NCBI GenBank assembly: GCA_034359265.1
Contig: CP136895.1
Span: 50,300,001 to 50,364,000 of the forward strand
DNA from: Canna indica
Taxonomy: Eukaryota > Streptophyta > Magnoliopsida > Zingiberales > Cannaceae
Length of the DNA: 64,000 nucleotides
Direction: 5' to 3'
Shown: positions 23,417-35,433 of the stretch, one piece after another
Position numbering within the stretch: position 1 is the stretch's first letter
Layout: every line of letters starts with the position of its first letter
The notes under the pieces: model-generated
Told to the model about the DNA's origin: nothing
The model's input: the letters and a program-made list of their open reading frames with translations, nothing else
Database searches by the model: none
Translations under genes and position numbers: made by a program

Positions 23417-26147
23417 TAGGGATGGCAATTGGAACCGATTAACCGCAGTTAACCGATTAATAGAACCGCAAAATTTGGTTTTGGGTAGTGGATTTGTGGT
23501 TTGGTTTCGGTTTCGGTTAGTAAAATCTAAAAACCATTTTCAAATGGTTCGGTTTCGATTATCAGGTCACGGATAACCGGTAACCAAAACCGGCTATAAG
23601 TTTCAATTTCGGTTACCGATTATCTGCGGTTAACCGGTAACCAGAACCGTTTACTACTTTATTATATATTAATATTCATAATAATTTAATTCAAAATTTC
23701 TAATACCTGAAACTTATCATTCTAATACCCGATTATTATTATAATTCTAATACCCAAAATCCACAACATGTTAACCCATTCTATATAAGGAAAATTAATG
23801 AAAATGACCCGAACTTTGACGTTTTTAACAAATATGACCAATTCCTTTATTTAAAACAAATACGTATTCTGACTTTTAAAATTATAACAATTATAGACTC
23901 CCGTTATATTTCTATTTATTTACCCATTATGTGCTGACGTGGAATGCCACGTCAGCACAAGAAAATTATTTTTTAAATCGGGATGCCACGTCATCATTAA
24001 TCCTACGTGGCAGATTTTTTTTAAAAAAAATTAGAAAAAATTAACAAAAATGGCTCGAACTTTGACGTTTTTAACAAATATGACCCATTCTTTATTTGAA
24101 ACAAATATGTATTCCAACTTTTAAAATTATAACAATTTTCTTAAAAAATAATTATTAAAAATGGGTAAATAATTTTCTTATGCTAACGTGGCATTCCACG
24201 TTAGCACATAATTGGTAAATAAACAGAAATATAACGGGAGTCTATAATTGTTATATTTCAAAAGTTGGAATACGTATTTATTTCAAATAAAAGAATGAGC
24301 CATATTTGTTAAAAATGTCAAAGTTCGGGCCATTTTCATTAATTTTCCCTTCTATATATTCTAAGTTTCTAACCCTAAAATCTTTAATCCCTAACCTAAT
24401 TTCTACTCCTCACTTCTGCCGCCTCCTCTCTCTCTCCCTCTCCCGTCCTTGACTCAATGCCGACTTCTCTCCCTCTCGTCCCCGACTCGGCTCCTCTCTC
24501 TCTCGTCCCCGACTCGGTGACGGCGCGATTCCAACTCCTTGCTTCTGTGCAAAGAAGGTTATTGATTTCTTCTTCTTTTGGTGTTGTTTGGCGGTTAGAA
24601 CAGCAAGCGTTTCAATATCTTCTTCTCTATAAGACATCCTCTGCTTATTTTGGTTTGAAGTTTTGCTTTCTCTGTAGAGCAGAAGCATTTGTTGAGAAGA
24701 AAGGCTTCTTGTTTTCTTTTCCTCTGTGTTCATCGACATTCATGCATCAAAATCTGATCTCTCTCATCTCTTCCTCAACTTCTTAGGTCATCGAGAAGAA
24801 CATCCGAGAAGCTCGAGCTCTCATAGTGACGCGCGAGCAAACCAATGTATCGACAACGGTGGGCCTTCTCGACGAAGCTGACAGCCCTCGCCCTCTCTCC
24901 GCGCCTCGAGGCTGTGCTCGAGCTCCCCCTGTGCGGCTGGACTATTTAATTTCGATACAGCTTCCCCCTGTGCTTTTGGTGAGAAATATTGTTAAACATT
25001 GTCATTCAGAATAATAGTTTTTGTCGTGGAGATGCAAAGCTCATCGCATCTGGTCCTGGGAATTGTAGTTTATTTTTTGTGAAGTTTCTACATACTTCAC
25101 TATGTATAGAGAGATCAATGATTGAGATTTCATTTTCAACTTAGGGTTTCAGAATGTTGTCCTCATTTTTAATTGATAATATCTTTGCATTTCTACCATA
25201 GAGAGTAAGTTTATTTTTTGTGTATTTCATCTTTCATGTGTGTCTATCATAGACATTTGGATTACTACGAGAGATCTTTTTCCTTTTTTAAAAGTGATGG
25301 TGCTGCTAAAGAAATCCCCAATGTGGTAAACATAGACTTTTGGAATCTATTGCAAATTGCTAAAGAAATCCTCGTTTGTGATTTACTTAGAACTTAGCGG
25401 CTTGTCATCTAGTGTTGTATGCTACTGATATGCTACATGGTTGTTCCTATAATGCTGTGAATTTGTAGTGAATTGTAAAGAAATATAATTTTTTCCTATA
25501 ATCTAAAGGGATGTTCTTGGTACATTAAATGTAACTTTCAGGTAGCTCTTGCAGACAAGCAAGCAACTTTAGAGAGATGAACTTGAGTGGATATTAGTAG
25601 CCATTCTTGTTCACACAGAACGACATGGATGATTTTGAGATTGAGAAAATGGAAGAGGCAAGGTCAACCTACCTTGCAACTGTTGCTGTCGCACAAGACA
25701 ATCCAACAGAGGAATGGATGTATTTTTTGTGTAATATGATGCTTTGGTGTAATTGATTACTGTTGACACTTTGCAAACTATTTTGTAAGCTGTTGAGTGT
25801 AATTTATAATTTGATGATGGTTGTGTAAAATGATGATCGAATTGATGAATTGTAATTTGTAAACAATAATTTTCAATTTTTCATCACTTTTATTTCAAAC
25901 TATATATACCTCAATATTTGAACCGGTTATCCGCTTACTACCGGTTAACCGGTTAGTAAACGGATAACCGGTTCTATTCAAATTGAAAAATTCAATTTAG
26001 GTTATCCGCGGATAACCAAAACTGAGCCAATTTCAGTTTCGGATATAGATTTTTGAAATCGACCGATTTCGATTAGCGGGTTTGGAAATCAGTTTCGGTT
26101 TCAGTTAACCCCCAAAAGTGCGATTAACCGAACCGTTGCCATCCCTA
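23417..26147. mobile_element. hAT-type transposon (2.7 kb), no complete transposase
   Basis: Ends TAGGGATGGCAATTGGAACC and GGTT...TTGCCATCCCTA form terminal inverted repeats of the same superfamily type as the 997-bp element. Subterminal regions are packed with GGTTAACCG/CGGTTAACC motifs (23440-23650, 25920-26130). Flanking octamers gttgtcag and gttatcac match at 6 of 8 positions, an aged target duplication. The interior holds a Mutator-type MITE (23788-24349) and sequence with short frames (24410-25010 and about 25625, MDDFEIEKMEEARSTYLAT) that I cannot assign; these may be transposase or captured-gene exons. Confidence 0.8.
23788..24349. mobile_element. Mutator-type MITE (562 bp) with 9-bp target duplication
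   Basis: Flanked by ttctatata on both sides (23779-23787 and 24350-24358). Long inverted termini begin ggaaaattaatgaaaatg and continue cccgaactttgacgttttta. Each half has a palindrome, TGCTGACGTGG-AATG-CCACGTCAGCA (23930-23959) and TGCTAACGTGG-CATT-CCACGTTAGCA (24180-24209). A further internal copy of the terminal sequence at about 24040 suggests nesting or internal duplication. Long TIRs with 9-bp TSD fit MULE derivatives. Confidence 0.85.
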
Positions 26148-26267
26148 GTTATCACCGTGACTCACTAACGAGGTTCTTGGTCCACATCCCATCCGCTGAT
26201 CAGTCCAACCAAACCCCCATGTCAACCACAAGCACAAACATGCTTTATTTAGAATGAATAAACCAAC

Positions 26268-26272
26268 CTCAT
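26268..26272. repeat. Target-site duplication CTCAT, left
   Basis: Matches 39726-39730 at the other end of the Sirevirus-like element 13.4 kb away. Confidence 0.85.
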
Positions 26273-28441
26273 TGACAATAAGCATATGTTTCTCTCAGGG
26301 AACTTCTGTTAAGGGCAGTTTGATAGGAAGTTGCAACAAACATGCTATATTGCAACTGCTTGTGAGTAGCAAACTAAGTACCAAAACAAAAATCACAAGG
26401 AAGCACACAAACACAAGAGGTTTGTTTATACAGTTTAGTGACCAAACCAATCACCTAATATGCGGGGCGTTCACCGAACAAATGCCCAATCCACTCTCTA
26501 TAAGTACAAAATAAATCCTCAAGATTTCACACCAGAAATTCGACTACAGTACTATAGTGAATTGGAAATAACAAAAGCCTATTTGCTATTACAAATAAAT
26601 ACCAACTTGGCTCTCTATGACATCCCAGCCACAGAGTTCTGTCCTCCACACAGCCTTGTGTTGTAGTGAGCTTTCCACTCAAAACCAATCTTCTCTTGAA
26701 AATAAGAAATGTTGATTTTTGTCATTCTGCACTCAGCAATCTACATTCAGCAGTCTCAACTCCCCAAATAACTGGCAACATAGTTTAAGCACATAGGAGT
26801 TGATAGAAAAGGATCCATAGAAGTAGATCAATAGAATAGGATCCACATTGGAGTGGATATGAATGGATCCATCAGAGATGGTCAATTTTCTCAAACATTC
26901 TCTCATACATTTTATAACCAGAGTACGCAACCCCAAAAGACATAGCCATTACTACTCAAGAAAACTCCTAACTCTATAACTCCATTAATCATCATAAATG
27001 ACCATTCACTCCACCAATGAATGACCAAGTCCATAATGCTCCATGCATGATCACCATAACTCCTCCAAAGTGAACGACCAAGGCCATAAATTAGTGGTTC
27101 ATCATCCTCCATTAAGCATCATACATGACTAAGTCTAAAAGTCACCATAAATGATCAAGTCCAAAGGTCACCATAAGTGATCAATCAAGATTTACTATAT
27201 ATATATATATTATCAATAATCTCAGCATCATTCAAGTAACATTGCAGCAGGATAAATATCGCAACAGTATAAACTTTACTGCACCTAGAGCAGTTGAGAC
27301 TGGCCAACGAGTAGTTAAAATTGACTATCTTGTAGATCCATATCTTTTCTTTCCTCACAATAGAGAAGGTCAACCAACTTCCATAAATATCATTTAACAA
27401 AGGATCTTAACTTCAACAATTTCAAACTCAAAAGATAGCCATAACACATCATAATACTTCGGCCATAAAAGCTTCAAGAAAACTGTAGCCATAAAAGCTT
27501 CAAGAAAAACCGCCATCATAAAAGCTTTAAGAAAAACTACCAACCCATTAATGAAAGACCATTTCATTTCTTCCATAATTGACTTCAGTTATAAAGGCTT
27601 CAAGATAACTTCCCAATCTGAATAAATCATGACTTAAACATTGATAATTAACAACATCCAGTATTATTTATATCAGAGATATAAAAGAGAATCATCATTA
27701 ATACTGGAAACCAAATGTCATCATTTGCGTAACATCCCCATCCAGAAAATGATAGACTGCAGGAGTAGTTAAAATTGTCCTCACACAGTTGTAACAGCCA
27801 TCAACATAAATAGAACTCCTCATGGCTGTGACTGTCCATTTAACTGAGAATAACCTGGAATACTTTTGTTTAAGCAACCACTGAGGAAGTAGTACAGTTA
27901 GACAACATAATGTAACCTGTAAATATAAACTGAGATCTTCAGCATAAACTCTACAGTAGTTGCAAAAGACATACAACTGAGAACTGACTAATCCTTCTTT
28001 TGCCAAATATAGTAGCAACAACTGGCATACAACTAAGAGCTTTAGTATAAACTCTATAGTAGTTGTAATTGTTGTTCAACTGAGAACTTGTCGATAATCC
28101 TTTTGCCAAATATAGCCAACACAACATAAGCCAAACACCAACAATCCCCCACTTTGGCTTATTTGGCAAAAATACAAACTATGAAGAGAATATCTAGAGT
28201 GTATCACAGTCACAATATTCAAGCAACTCGTCAAGCAAGATGACTTGTAATAGACATCACAAATAGTATCATAAGCTTCAACATAAACTACTCAGCAACC
28301 AGAGCAGTTGTGACTGTCTTCACAATTGAGAACTTAACATAACCCCTCATAGGAAAAAGAGATGTAATTGTCTTTTCACTGAGAACAATCTGGGAATACT
28401 TTTGCCAAATATAGCCAACAAACATAAGCCAAATACTAACA
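26273..28441 (-). repeat. 3' LTR of the Sirevirus-like element
   Basis: Uninterrupted LTR. It shares long stretches with 30974-39725, for example atgaccattcactccacca and aatctcagcatcattcaag. It contains a degenerate internal repeat of about 100 bp (27900-28170; module agcataaactc...agtagttg...caactgagaac...ttttgccaaatatag). Confidence 0.85.
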
Positions 28442-28456
28442 TTCTCCCCCTTTGGC
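28442..28456 (-). promoter_or_regulatory. Polypurine tract next to the 3' LTR
   Basis: The minus strand reads GCCAAAGGGGGAGAA directly before the LTR start TGTTAG. A second similar tract, GCCAAAAAGGGGGAGAAA, lies at 28618-28635, and a mutated one (AAGCCAAAGTGGGGGA) is inside the LTR at about 28146-28161. This multiplicity is typical of Sireviruses. Confidence 0.75.
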
Positions 28457-29735
28457 TTATTTGGCAAAATACAATAGTCATCCACTCATCCACATCCATA
28501 GACAAAATATTACAACCAGCAAAGTCATACAGACAAACAATCACAATAGTCAAACCAGAATATAGTTGCAACCAAAGAATAGGTAAGATAAATAAGGTTT
28601 CAACAATATGTTATCATTTCTCCCCCTTTTTGGCACAATAAGCCAAAAGGGAAGTAGCGAGAGTACCAAGATCAATTAGAGCTTTGAAGAATATGAAAGA
28701 CTACCAGAGGAGGGAGAAACATGACCTTCTTCAAAAGCTCGTGATGAATCTTCAGGGATAAACCAATTGGTTCAAGAAACTCTTCAGATGAGCATTTGAA
28801 CCCTTGCCTTTCTAGAATTCTATAAATTAAGTTTGGAAAGATAAAAAACATCATGGAATTAGAATTCATCTAGATCTAAGAGTTGTAATTTGTTCAATAA
28901 TCAAATTTCCTAGATCAAAAAAGTATCCCATTGGATATCTTGAAGCGCAACATAGTCATTTCTCTGCTCAGAAAAGTGATGTGAGATGTAAGGATCCAGA
29001 AATACCTTGCAATTAGAAACAACACTGCATATAAGGTATTCAAAGAAGAAAATTTGATATCATGCCCATCTGCCTAGTCTATAATTTTTACTATTTGATA
29101 CCTCTGGCCAAACATATTTCAGAAAATCAGTATTGGATTCAAGATCAGTTGAAGAAGAAGAATGAGTAAAACCAAGAAACTCATTAAAGATCTTAGGACT
29201 GAAAGAGTATTCTTTGTGTTTCCTCTAACAAATACCCGTTGAAAGTGACTGCTTTCAGATATATCCTCAGCAAGATTGCAGTAAAACTCCAAGATATATA
29301 ATTTGCAGTAAGGAGTAGCAATCATGAAAGAGCTAGATAAATTTCTTTTCTCAAGAATGTTCAGAACTGGTTTGCATTTCAAAGGAAATTGTGCTAAATC
29401 TAGATGTCTTTTGTGAGATAATACCTCTTAATTGAAGAGCCTTCCAAATAGGGTAGAGATCATCAGAAAGTAGTCCTTGGTGAAGCTTGCTGGTGATTGT
29501 TTTCTTTTATGTCTTTTTGGCAGATTTAGATGATTTCTTTCTTGACAGGAGCAATTTGGATTCTTCTACAACTTAGAAGCATTCTTAGTAGTTTGCTGGA
29601 CAGCTTCCTCAGCAGGCACTTGATGTTCAATCTAATTCAGGTATAGAAACAAAAACCGAAGTAGCAGTTTCAACAGCTTTTGATACAATTGTAACTATTT
29701 TTGGTACAAGGTCAACAATTGTAATTAGTGGTGTT

Positions 29736-30265
29736 TCAACAAAGGGAATTTGGTGCAGGATCTCTTGTCACAGGTGCAGGAACATGATCTGTTTGTTGTT
29801 CCTCATGAGTAAAATCTGTAGCAAGTTTAGTGGGACCAATAATCATTGGAGAGGAATCATGAATAGTGACATCAAATGAGGCAATTTCAACTGGGTCAGC
29901 TTGAAAAGAAATAACTGCCTGAATAGGGAATGATTGCCATACAACTATCCCCATCAACATGAGAATTCTCTCCCTCAGGAATAGAAACCCCAAGTAGAGA
30001 ATCATGAGTATTAAACTGCAAACCTCGACCCTTTCTTGGAAGGTGATCTGCAGGACGATGGTCAAGTTTGACTTGCATTGGGTGACCACGAGAAGGAGGA
30101 GAAGTAGTTTCTTCATTTGACATCAAATTGGAAGTCGTCACAGCCTTTTCTTTAAGATTAGACGATGACACGCCCATATCCGGAGCAGAAGTAGCTTTCA
30201 TGAACCATTCCCATAAACTCTTTTCGTTGCGGACTCGAGGGAGACTTGGCCGACTCCATTTAGAA
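29736..30265 (-). pseudogene. Post-pol ORF remnant of the Sirevirus-like element
   Basis: Minus-strand frames 30201-29896 (MKATSAPDMGVSSSNLKEKA) and 30116-29736, with a likely start near 30260 (MESAKSPSSPQRKEFMGMV) in another frame. Composition is Ser/Pro-rich and no domain is recognisable. The position, between the end of pol and the polypurine tracts, is that of the additional (env-like) ORF of some Sireviruses. That role is inferred from position only. Confidence 0.4.
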
Positions 30266-30540
30266 AGAAGATGAATAATAGAATTGAAATAGAGGAACAG
30301 TCAAGAGAGCAGTTACAACTTCAAATCTTGAATAAAGGGGGTTACTACTCCAAGTCTTGAATGAGGAGGTTACTACTTCAAGCCTTGATTGAGTGGATTT
30401 AATGCTCTGATCCTTGAATGTGCAAAATTAGTGGAGAGAGAGAAAACATTTATATAAAAAGGGGTAACACTTTCTACTTTAAATTAAAACCCCTTTTCCT
30501 CTTCTTTTTTTTTTAAAAAATAAAACATATCACAAGATTT

Positions 30541-30612
30541 CACAACCCCAGAGCAAATCTCAACTTCTCAAAACTCCCTCCATCAAAAGTCTTTGTCAAG
30601 ACATCTGCCACT
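30541..30612 (-). pseudogene. Copia RNase H C-terminal remnant
   Basis: The minus strand reads QVADVLTKTFDGG then SFEKLRFALGL and a stop: the conserved last residues of plant Copia pol. Everything upstream in pol is deleted, so this block joins sequence close to the primer-binding site. Confidence 0.75.
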
Positions 30613-30960
30613 TGTCAATCTGAAGAAATATACCCAGTTATAGTTGTTTCAGGTTCAGGTGTGACAGTTTCAACTGCATCTGGAACTGTAGCAGCAGTTT
30701 TGACTTCTTCAAGACTTGGTACTTTGGCTTGTGCTCAGTCCTATCTATTGTTGGAGGAATATAACCGACTTCTATATAGTCCCAGCAACAATCATCCAAA
30801 GATTTGATGAAAGCCTCATTATAGCATTTCAATATGCATAGTTTGTTTCGATAAATAAAGGAGGAATATTGACAGAATTTCCCATAGGCGTACATTCCAT
30901 CTTGAGTTTGAAAGGAAAAAGACACTTCAAGGATCAGTACAGGTAAAGGTTAGCACAATC

Positions 30961-30973
30961 GCTCTAATACCAA
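30961..30973 (-). promoter_or_regulatory. Primer-binding site of the Sirevirus-like element
   Basis: The minus strand reads TTGGTATTAGAGC directly after the 5' LTR end. It differs by one base from the tRNA-iMet complement TGGTATCAGAGC. Confidence 0.8.
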
Positions 30974-32353
30974 TCAACAATAAGCATAGGTGTCTCTTAG
31001 GGAACTTCTGTTAAGGATAGTTTGATAGGAAGTTGCAACAGCTATTGCAATTGTTTATGAGTTGCAAACTAAGAACCAAAACAAAAATCACAAGGAAGCA
31101 CGCAAACACACGAGGTTTGTTTACGCACTTCAGTGACCAAACCAGTCACCTAATCTGCAGGGCACTCACCGAACATATGCCCAATCCACTCTCTATAAGT
31201 ACAAAATAAGTCTCCTAGATTTCACACCCGAAATTCGACTACAGTACTACAGTGAATTGGAAATAACAAAAACCTGTTTGCTATTACAAGTAAATACTAA
31301 CTTTCCTCTCTATGACATCCCAGCCACAGAGTTCCATCCTCCACACAGCCTTGTGTTGTAGTGAGCTTTCCATCAGAAACCAATCTTCTCTTGAAGATAA
31401 GAAATGTTGATTGTTACCTTTCTGCACTCAACAGTCTCAACTCCCCAAATAACTGGCAACACAGTTTAAGTATATATGAGTTGATAGAAATAAATCCATA
31501 GAAGTAGATCAATAAAATAGGATCCACGTTGGAGTGGATTCATCAGAGATGGTCAATCTTCTCAAACATTCTCTCACACCTTTTATAACTCGAGTAGGTA
31601 ATCCCAAAAGACATAGTCATTACAACTCAAGAAAACTCCTAACTCCATAACTCCATTAATCATCATAAATGACCATTCACTCCACCAATGAATGACCAAG
31701 TCCATAACGCTCCATGCATGATCACCATAACTCCTCCAAAGTGAACGACCAAGGCCATAAATTAGTGGCTCATCATCCTCCATTAAGCACCATACATGAC
31801 TAAATCCAAAAGTCACCATAAATGATCAAGTCCAAAGGTCACCATAAGTGATCAATCAAAATTTACTCCACCATATACATACATACATATAGGGTCCGTT
31901 TGGTTCGTAAACTGTCCGTCACAGGACACCAAACAAGGACAAGGACAGAACACCAGGTGTCCTGGGATAGTAGTTATACCGTGTTTGGTTCGCTAAGAAC
32001 AGGACACGATATCCAGTCTCGTCTTGCGTTTGGTTCGTTAAAATAGAGTCATGTACAAGACAATATGACCAAAATACCCTTATAAATTTTTAATGCTCAA
32101 ATTTAATTTTAAACATAAAAGTCTTCCTACTTAGTCTTAAATTTTAAAAAATGGTAACTATACTTGAGCTCAATTCTTCTTTTATGTTGAATGCATCTAT
32201 TTACATAAAGTTAGCTAATCACTATGCCAATAACTATGCATGCCATTTTTCAAGATGCTATGCTGGTCTAATGAATCCACTAAATCGTTGCCAGGTAAAA
32301 TAGTTAAAGATGGGAGCACATCATCTGTAGAGTAAGGAAAAGCATAACTAAGT

Positions 32354-32770
32354 CTAATACAAATGCACTAGAATGGAAACAAAAAAAGAAAAAGACAAGG
32401 AAATGAAAGGCCTACCAGAGCTCTGTCGTTTAAACTTATCCTTAATGTCACTAGCACAGATGGCAGAATAAGAAGCAATACTTCCAATATCATCAACATT
32501 AACAAGCATGGAAGTTGTTCTGACATCACTCAAACAAGAAGCTCCTATAGCAACTGCAGGAGAAGGTTCCTCGGGATGGCAATCATGGACATTTTTTTCC
32601 TTATATTGTTCATCTCTATCTTCTGAATAATTCACATCACCTGTTATGTTGTTCAAACAAGTAGTAGTTTCATATGCAAACCAAATAGTGATATACTTTG
32701 AACCAAACAGTAAATAGATATCAAATAGTAATATGCAAACCAAACAGTGATATACTTTAGCAGGTACCAA
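32354..32770 (-). CDS. Unassigned ORF in the PIF element
   Basis: An open frame (138 codons) downstream of ORF1 on the same strand, with the recognisable motif DDIGSIASYSAICASDIKDK but no domain I can name. It may be an extra exon of ORF1 or chance. No start context or splice evidence decides it. Confidence 0.25.
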   Translation of the reverse strand: MVPAKVYHCLVCILLFDIYLLFGSKYITIWFAYETTTCLNNITGDVNYSEDRDEQYKEKNVHDCHPEEPSPAVAIGASCLSDVRTTSMLVNVDDIGSIASYSAICASDIKDKFKRQSSGRPFISLSFSFFVSILVHLY

Positions 32771-32960
32771 ACTGAAACAATAATAAAATTAGTTTCATGT
32801 TTGCAAATTGAAACTTTAACAATATTCAATCAAAACTACAGTAAACACAATTCAAAAATAAAATTTGGAACACCTCCAACTACAAAATGATAAAATATTT
32901 ATCTACCACAATTCCAAAATAAAGTTCAGACACCCCATAACAAAATAACAAAGTGTTCAA

Positions 32961-33944
32961 CTACATCCCCATAATTGACTTAACAAAAGTCAACCTTCTA
33001 CTTTCATCCATCCTCATGAAAATTGTCGCGTAGTGAGTATTTTCTGCAAATTTTTTCAGTACATTCATTTCCTCCATCTCTGTTATTCCCAATTTATGCA
33101 CTTCATCAACCAACGTTGACATCTCCATATGCTCTCTCATTTCTGTCATCTCAATAGCCACTATGTGCATATCACGAACAGCCGAACTCATTTGAGTTTC
33201 CCACACCTCAATGAATTTATCTGCCACTTCATTCATGCGGCCTCGCTTTTTTTTTTTGCTCACTTCCTTTAGATTGACTATCAATGTTCGAGATTGGAGA
33301 TTCTTGCCTTCTTGACATTGGAGATTCAGGTTGTTGTGAGGATTGTCTTTCCATCATATTTTCCCATTCAGGTTGTGAGGATTGTGTTTCTATCACATCA
33401 GCTGGTGTCTCTGCACTGTGGCCAGTGGCACGATCCTTTCCAAAGATGACATGCAGTCTTTCAAACTCTTTAAATTCTTTATTCGCATGGTTTGCGGATT
33501 TTGGATGCTTCTGTTACACAAGGAAAAAATACAAGTATTATCAATGATGCAATAATATTAAATAATACATTCTTCTGTTGACAATAAAAAATCAATATTA
33601 AATAATTACCTTCAAATATTCCTCCAACACTTGTGGATTGTCAACCACCACACACTTACGCACATCGTCCCATCGTCCCATCCAAATCCGCTTGTGTTCA
33701 TCATATCAAGTGCTTCAGATAGTTTAAGTGACCATCTTTTCATTTTGTTAACTATCTGTTGCACTGTTAAGTTAATGCCAGGAACTCGTATCAACATTCT
33801 TTTCAAAGCTTCCTCATGAGTTCCTGCTTTAAAAGTGCCATTCTCCCCCCTATGTCCCTCCACAACCAATTCTTCTAAAATAGTCAACAAAGTGTCATCT
33901 TCCTCTTGTGTCCATGAGCGTCTACCTCTTTTTTGAACTTCCAT
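32961..33944 (-). pseudogene. PIF/Harbinger ORF1 (Myb/SANT-like DNA-binding protein), frameshifted
   Basis: This partner protein helps the transposase bind DNA. Exon 1 starts at 33944 (MEVQKRGRRSWTQEEDDTLL), a Myb/SANT-like domain with W and acidic helix residues and VQQIVNKMKRW. Near 33672-33687 the 8-bp sequence atcgtccc occurs twice in tandem; with one copy the frame would run on as GWDDVRKCVVVDNPQVLEEY to a donor near 33610. With two copies it ends in a premature stop. Exon 2 (about 33510-32961) carries FKEFERLHVIFGKDRATG, a KKKKRGR basic block and an amphipathic C-terminus. An A11 run at about 33247-33257 puts the two halves of exon 2 in different frames. Confidence 0.75.
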
Positions 33945-35433
33945 GACTAAAAATAAGACATAACCAAACCATTAAAAAGTACATTGATTTTATTAAAATC
34001 CAATAATATTTAAGCACTTTGGAACTGATGGCTTTGCAAGAAAAAAACATCTGTTAAAGATTGGTTTGCATGAACAGTTGGACTATGACTTCCGATCAGA
34101 ATAGTAGATGATTTAGAAAAGGTAAACAGCTGGTCATACTTATATTGATTTCATAAGATAAACAACAAGCCAAACCAATGCTTGAAAAATAATTAATTAA
34201 ACTACAAAGCCAAGAAACAACATATGTATAAACCCTCCATATACATAAGTATTCTGGTGGAAACATCTATATAAACATCTGTAGAAACTCACAGATAATA
34301 ACTATTCTGGTGGCGACAAATAACAATCAAAATTAACACCAGGTGAACTGTTACTCTGTCATATGACTTAATTAACACCCAGGTGAACTGTTACTCTCAA
34401 ATCTTTTGAAATAATATTCATGGTTTGATGCCTTTTCATCAAAAGTAAAAAGGTCCAGACTATCTGTGAGATTCAATTGTTGCCACATTCAAGAGAAGTG
34501 CTTTATACAAAGGAGTGAGAAACCAGAGTATTTGATAATTTCTATCCTGGTTGGACAGTTGTGCCTCCTTGTAATATGGAGGTCTATTGAGGAGCTAACC
34601 ATAATTGTAAATTAGACACCAGGATCAATGATAATCTGAAAATTTTCTGTTTATTTCTAAGATCTTTCAAGTGTGCATTCATACTTCCTCCGTATCAGAT
34701 GCCAGTTTAATTCGAAGTTTTAAGCAGGCAGGTTATGGATCAATTATCTGGCCAGGGGTATTATCAAAAAAAAATAAACCTAAGTAAATAAAGCAAGAAA
34801 AGCCTTGTCTCAGCAAAGAGATCCTATCTTATGAAAAGCCTTGCCTCTTTGCATAAGATCAATTCGGCTTCAGAATTATAATGCTAGCAAAGACCTTCAC
34901 TGAATACCTGGATCTGTCTTTTCTTGTGACAGCCATTCTTCCTTACTCCTATAATGCTAATATCAACTAGTTAATCCAGAATTTCTAACAGCCATTCTTC
35001 CTTACTCCTATGACAACTAGTTAATCACTTGTTTGCTAATATCATGATTTAAATTGTATTGTTTCATTGTTCTTATGAACTGACCACTACTTAGAAGTTC
35101 ATGTTCCCTCATTTAAGTTTTATTTGCTAACATAACTTCAGCTTTGGCAAACTTTCATGTTTCTTGAGTGCTAGTGCTTATGCATATGCCAAATATGACT
35201 AATTAACTAGAAAAGTACATTGATTTCATTAAAATCCAAACCATTAAAAAGTACATAACCATAACTGATTCAATATAAAAGTACATTAAATTACATAACC
35301 AAACCATAATAAAAGTACACATGTACATAATAAAAGTACAACAAACCACTAATAAATGTAAATAACCATTAAAATTTATTCAATTTCTTGCTCTCTATTC
35401 GTCCCACATTTGTTGTGCTAAGTTGTCTCTCGA

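Larger units (their letters stand above)
22628..26267 (-). mobile_element. 5' LTR of the minus-strand Gypsy element, interrupted
   Basis: The inner edge at 22628 (minus-strand ...GGCGTGACA) lies next to the primer-binding site. LTR sequence runs to about 23416 and resumes at 26148-26267 after a hAT-type insertion. The outer edge is not defined, because the Sirevirus-like element starts at 26273. No protein is encoded. Confidence 0.6.

Noticed and set aside
26254..31819. Repeated small ORFs (MDLVIHWWSEWSF-type) seen twice, as a duplicated gene
   Set aside because: They are the two LTR copies of one retrotransposon, not genes.
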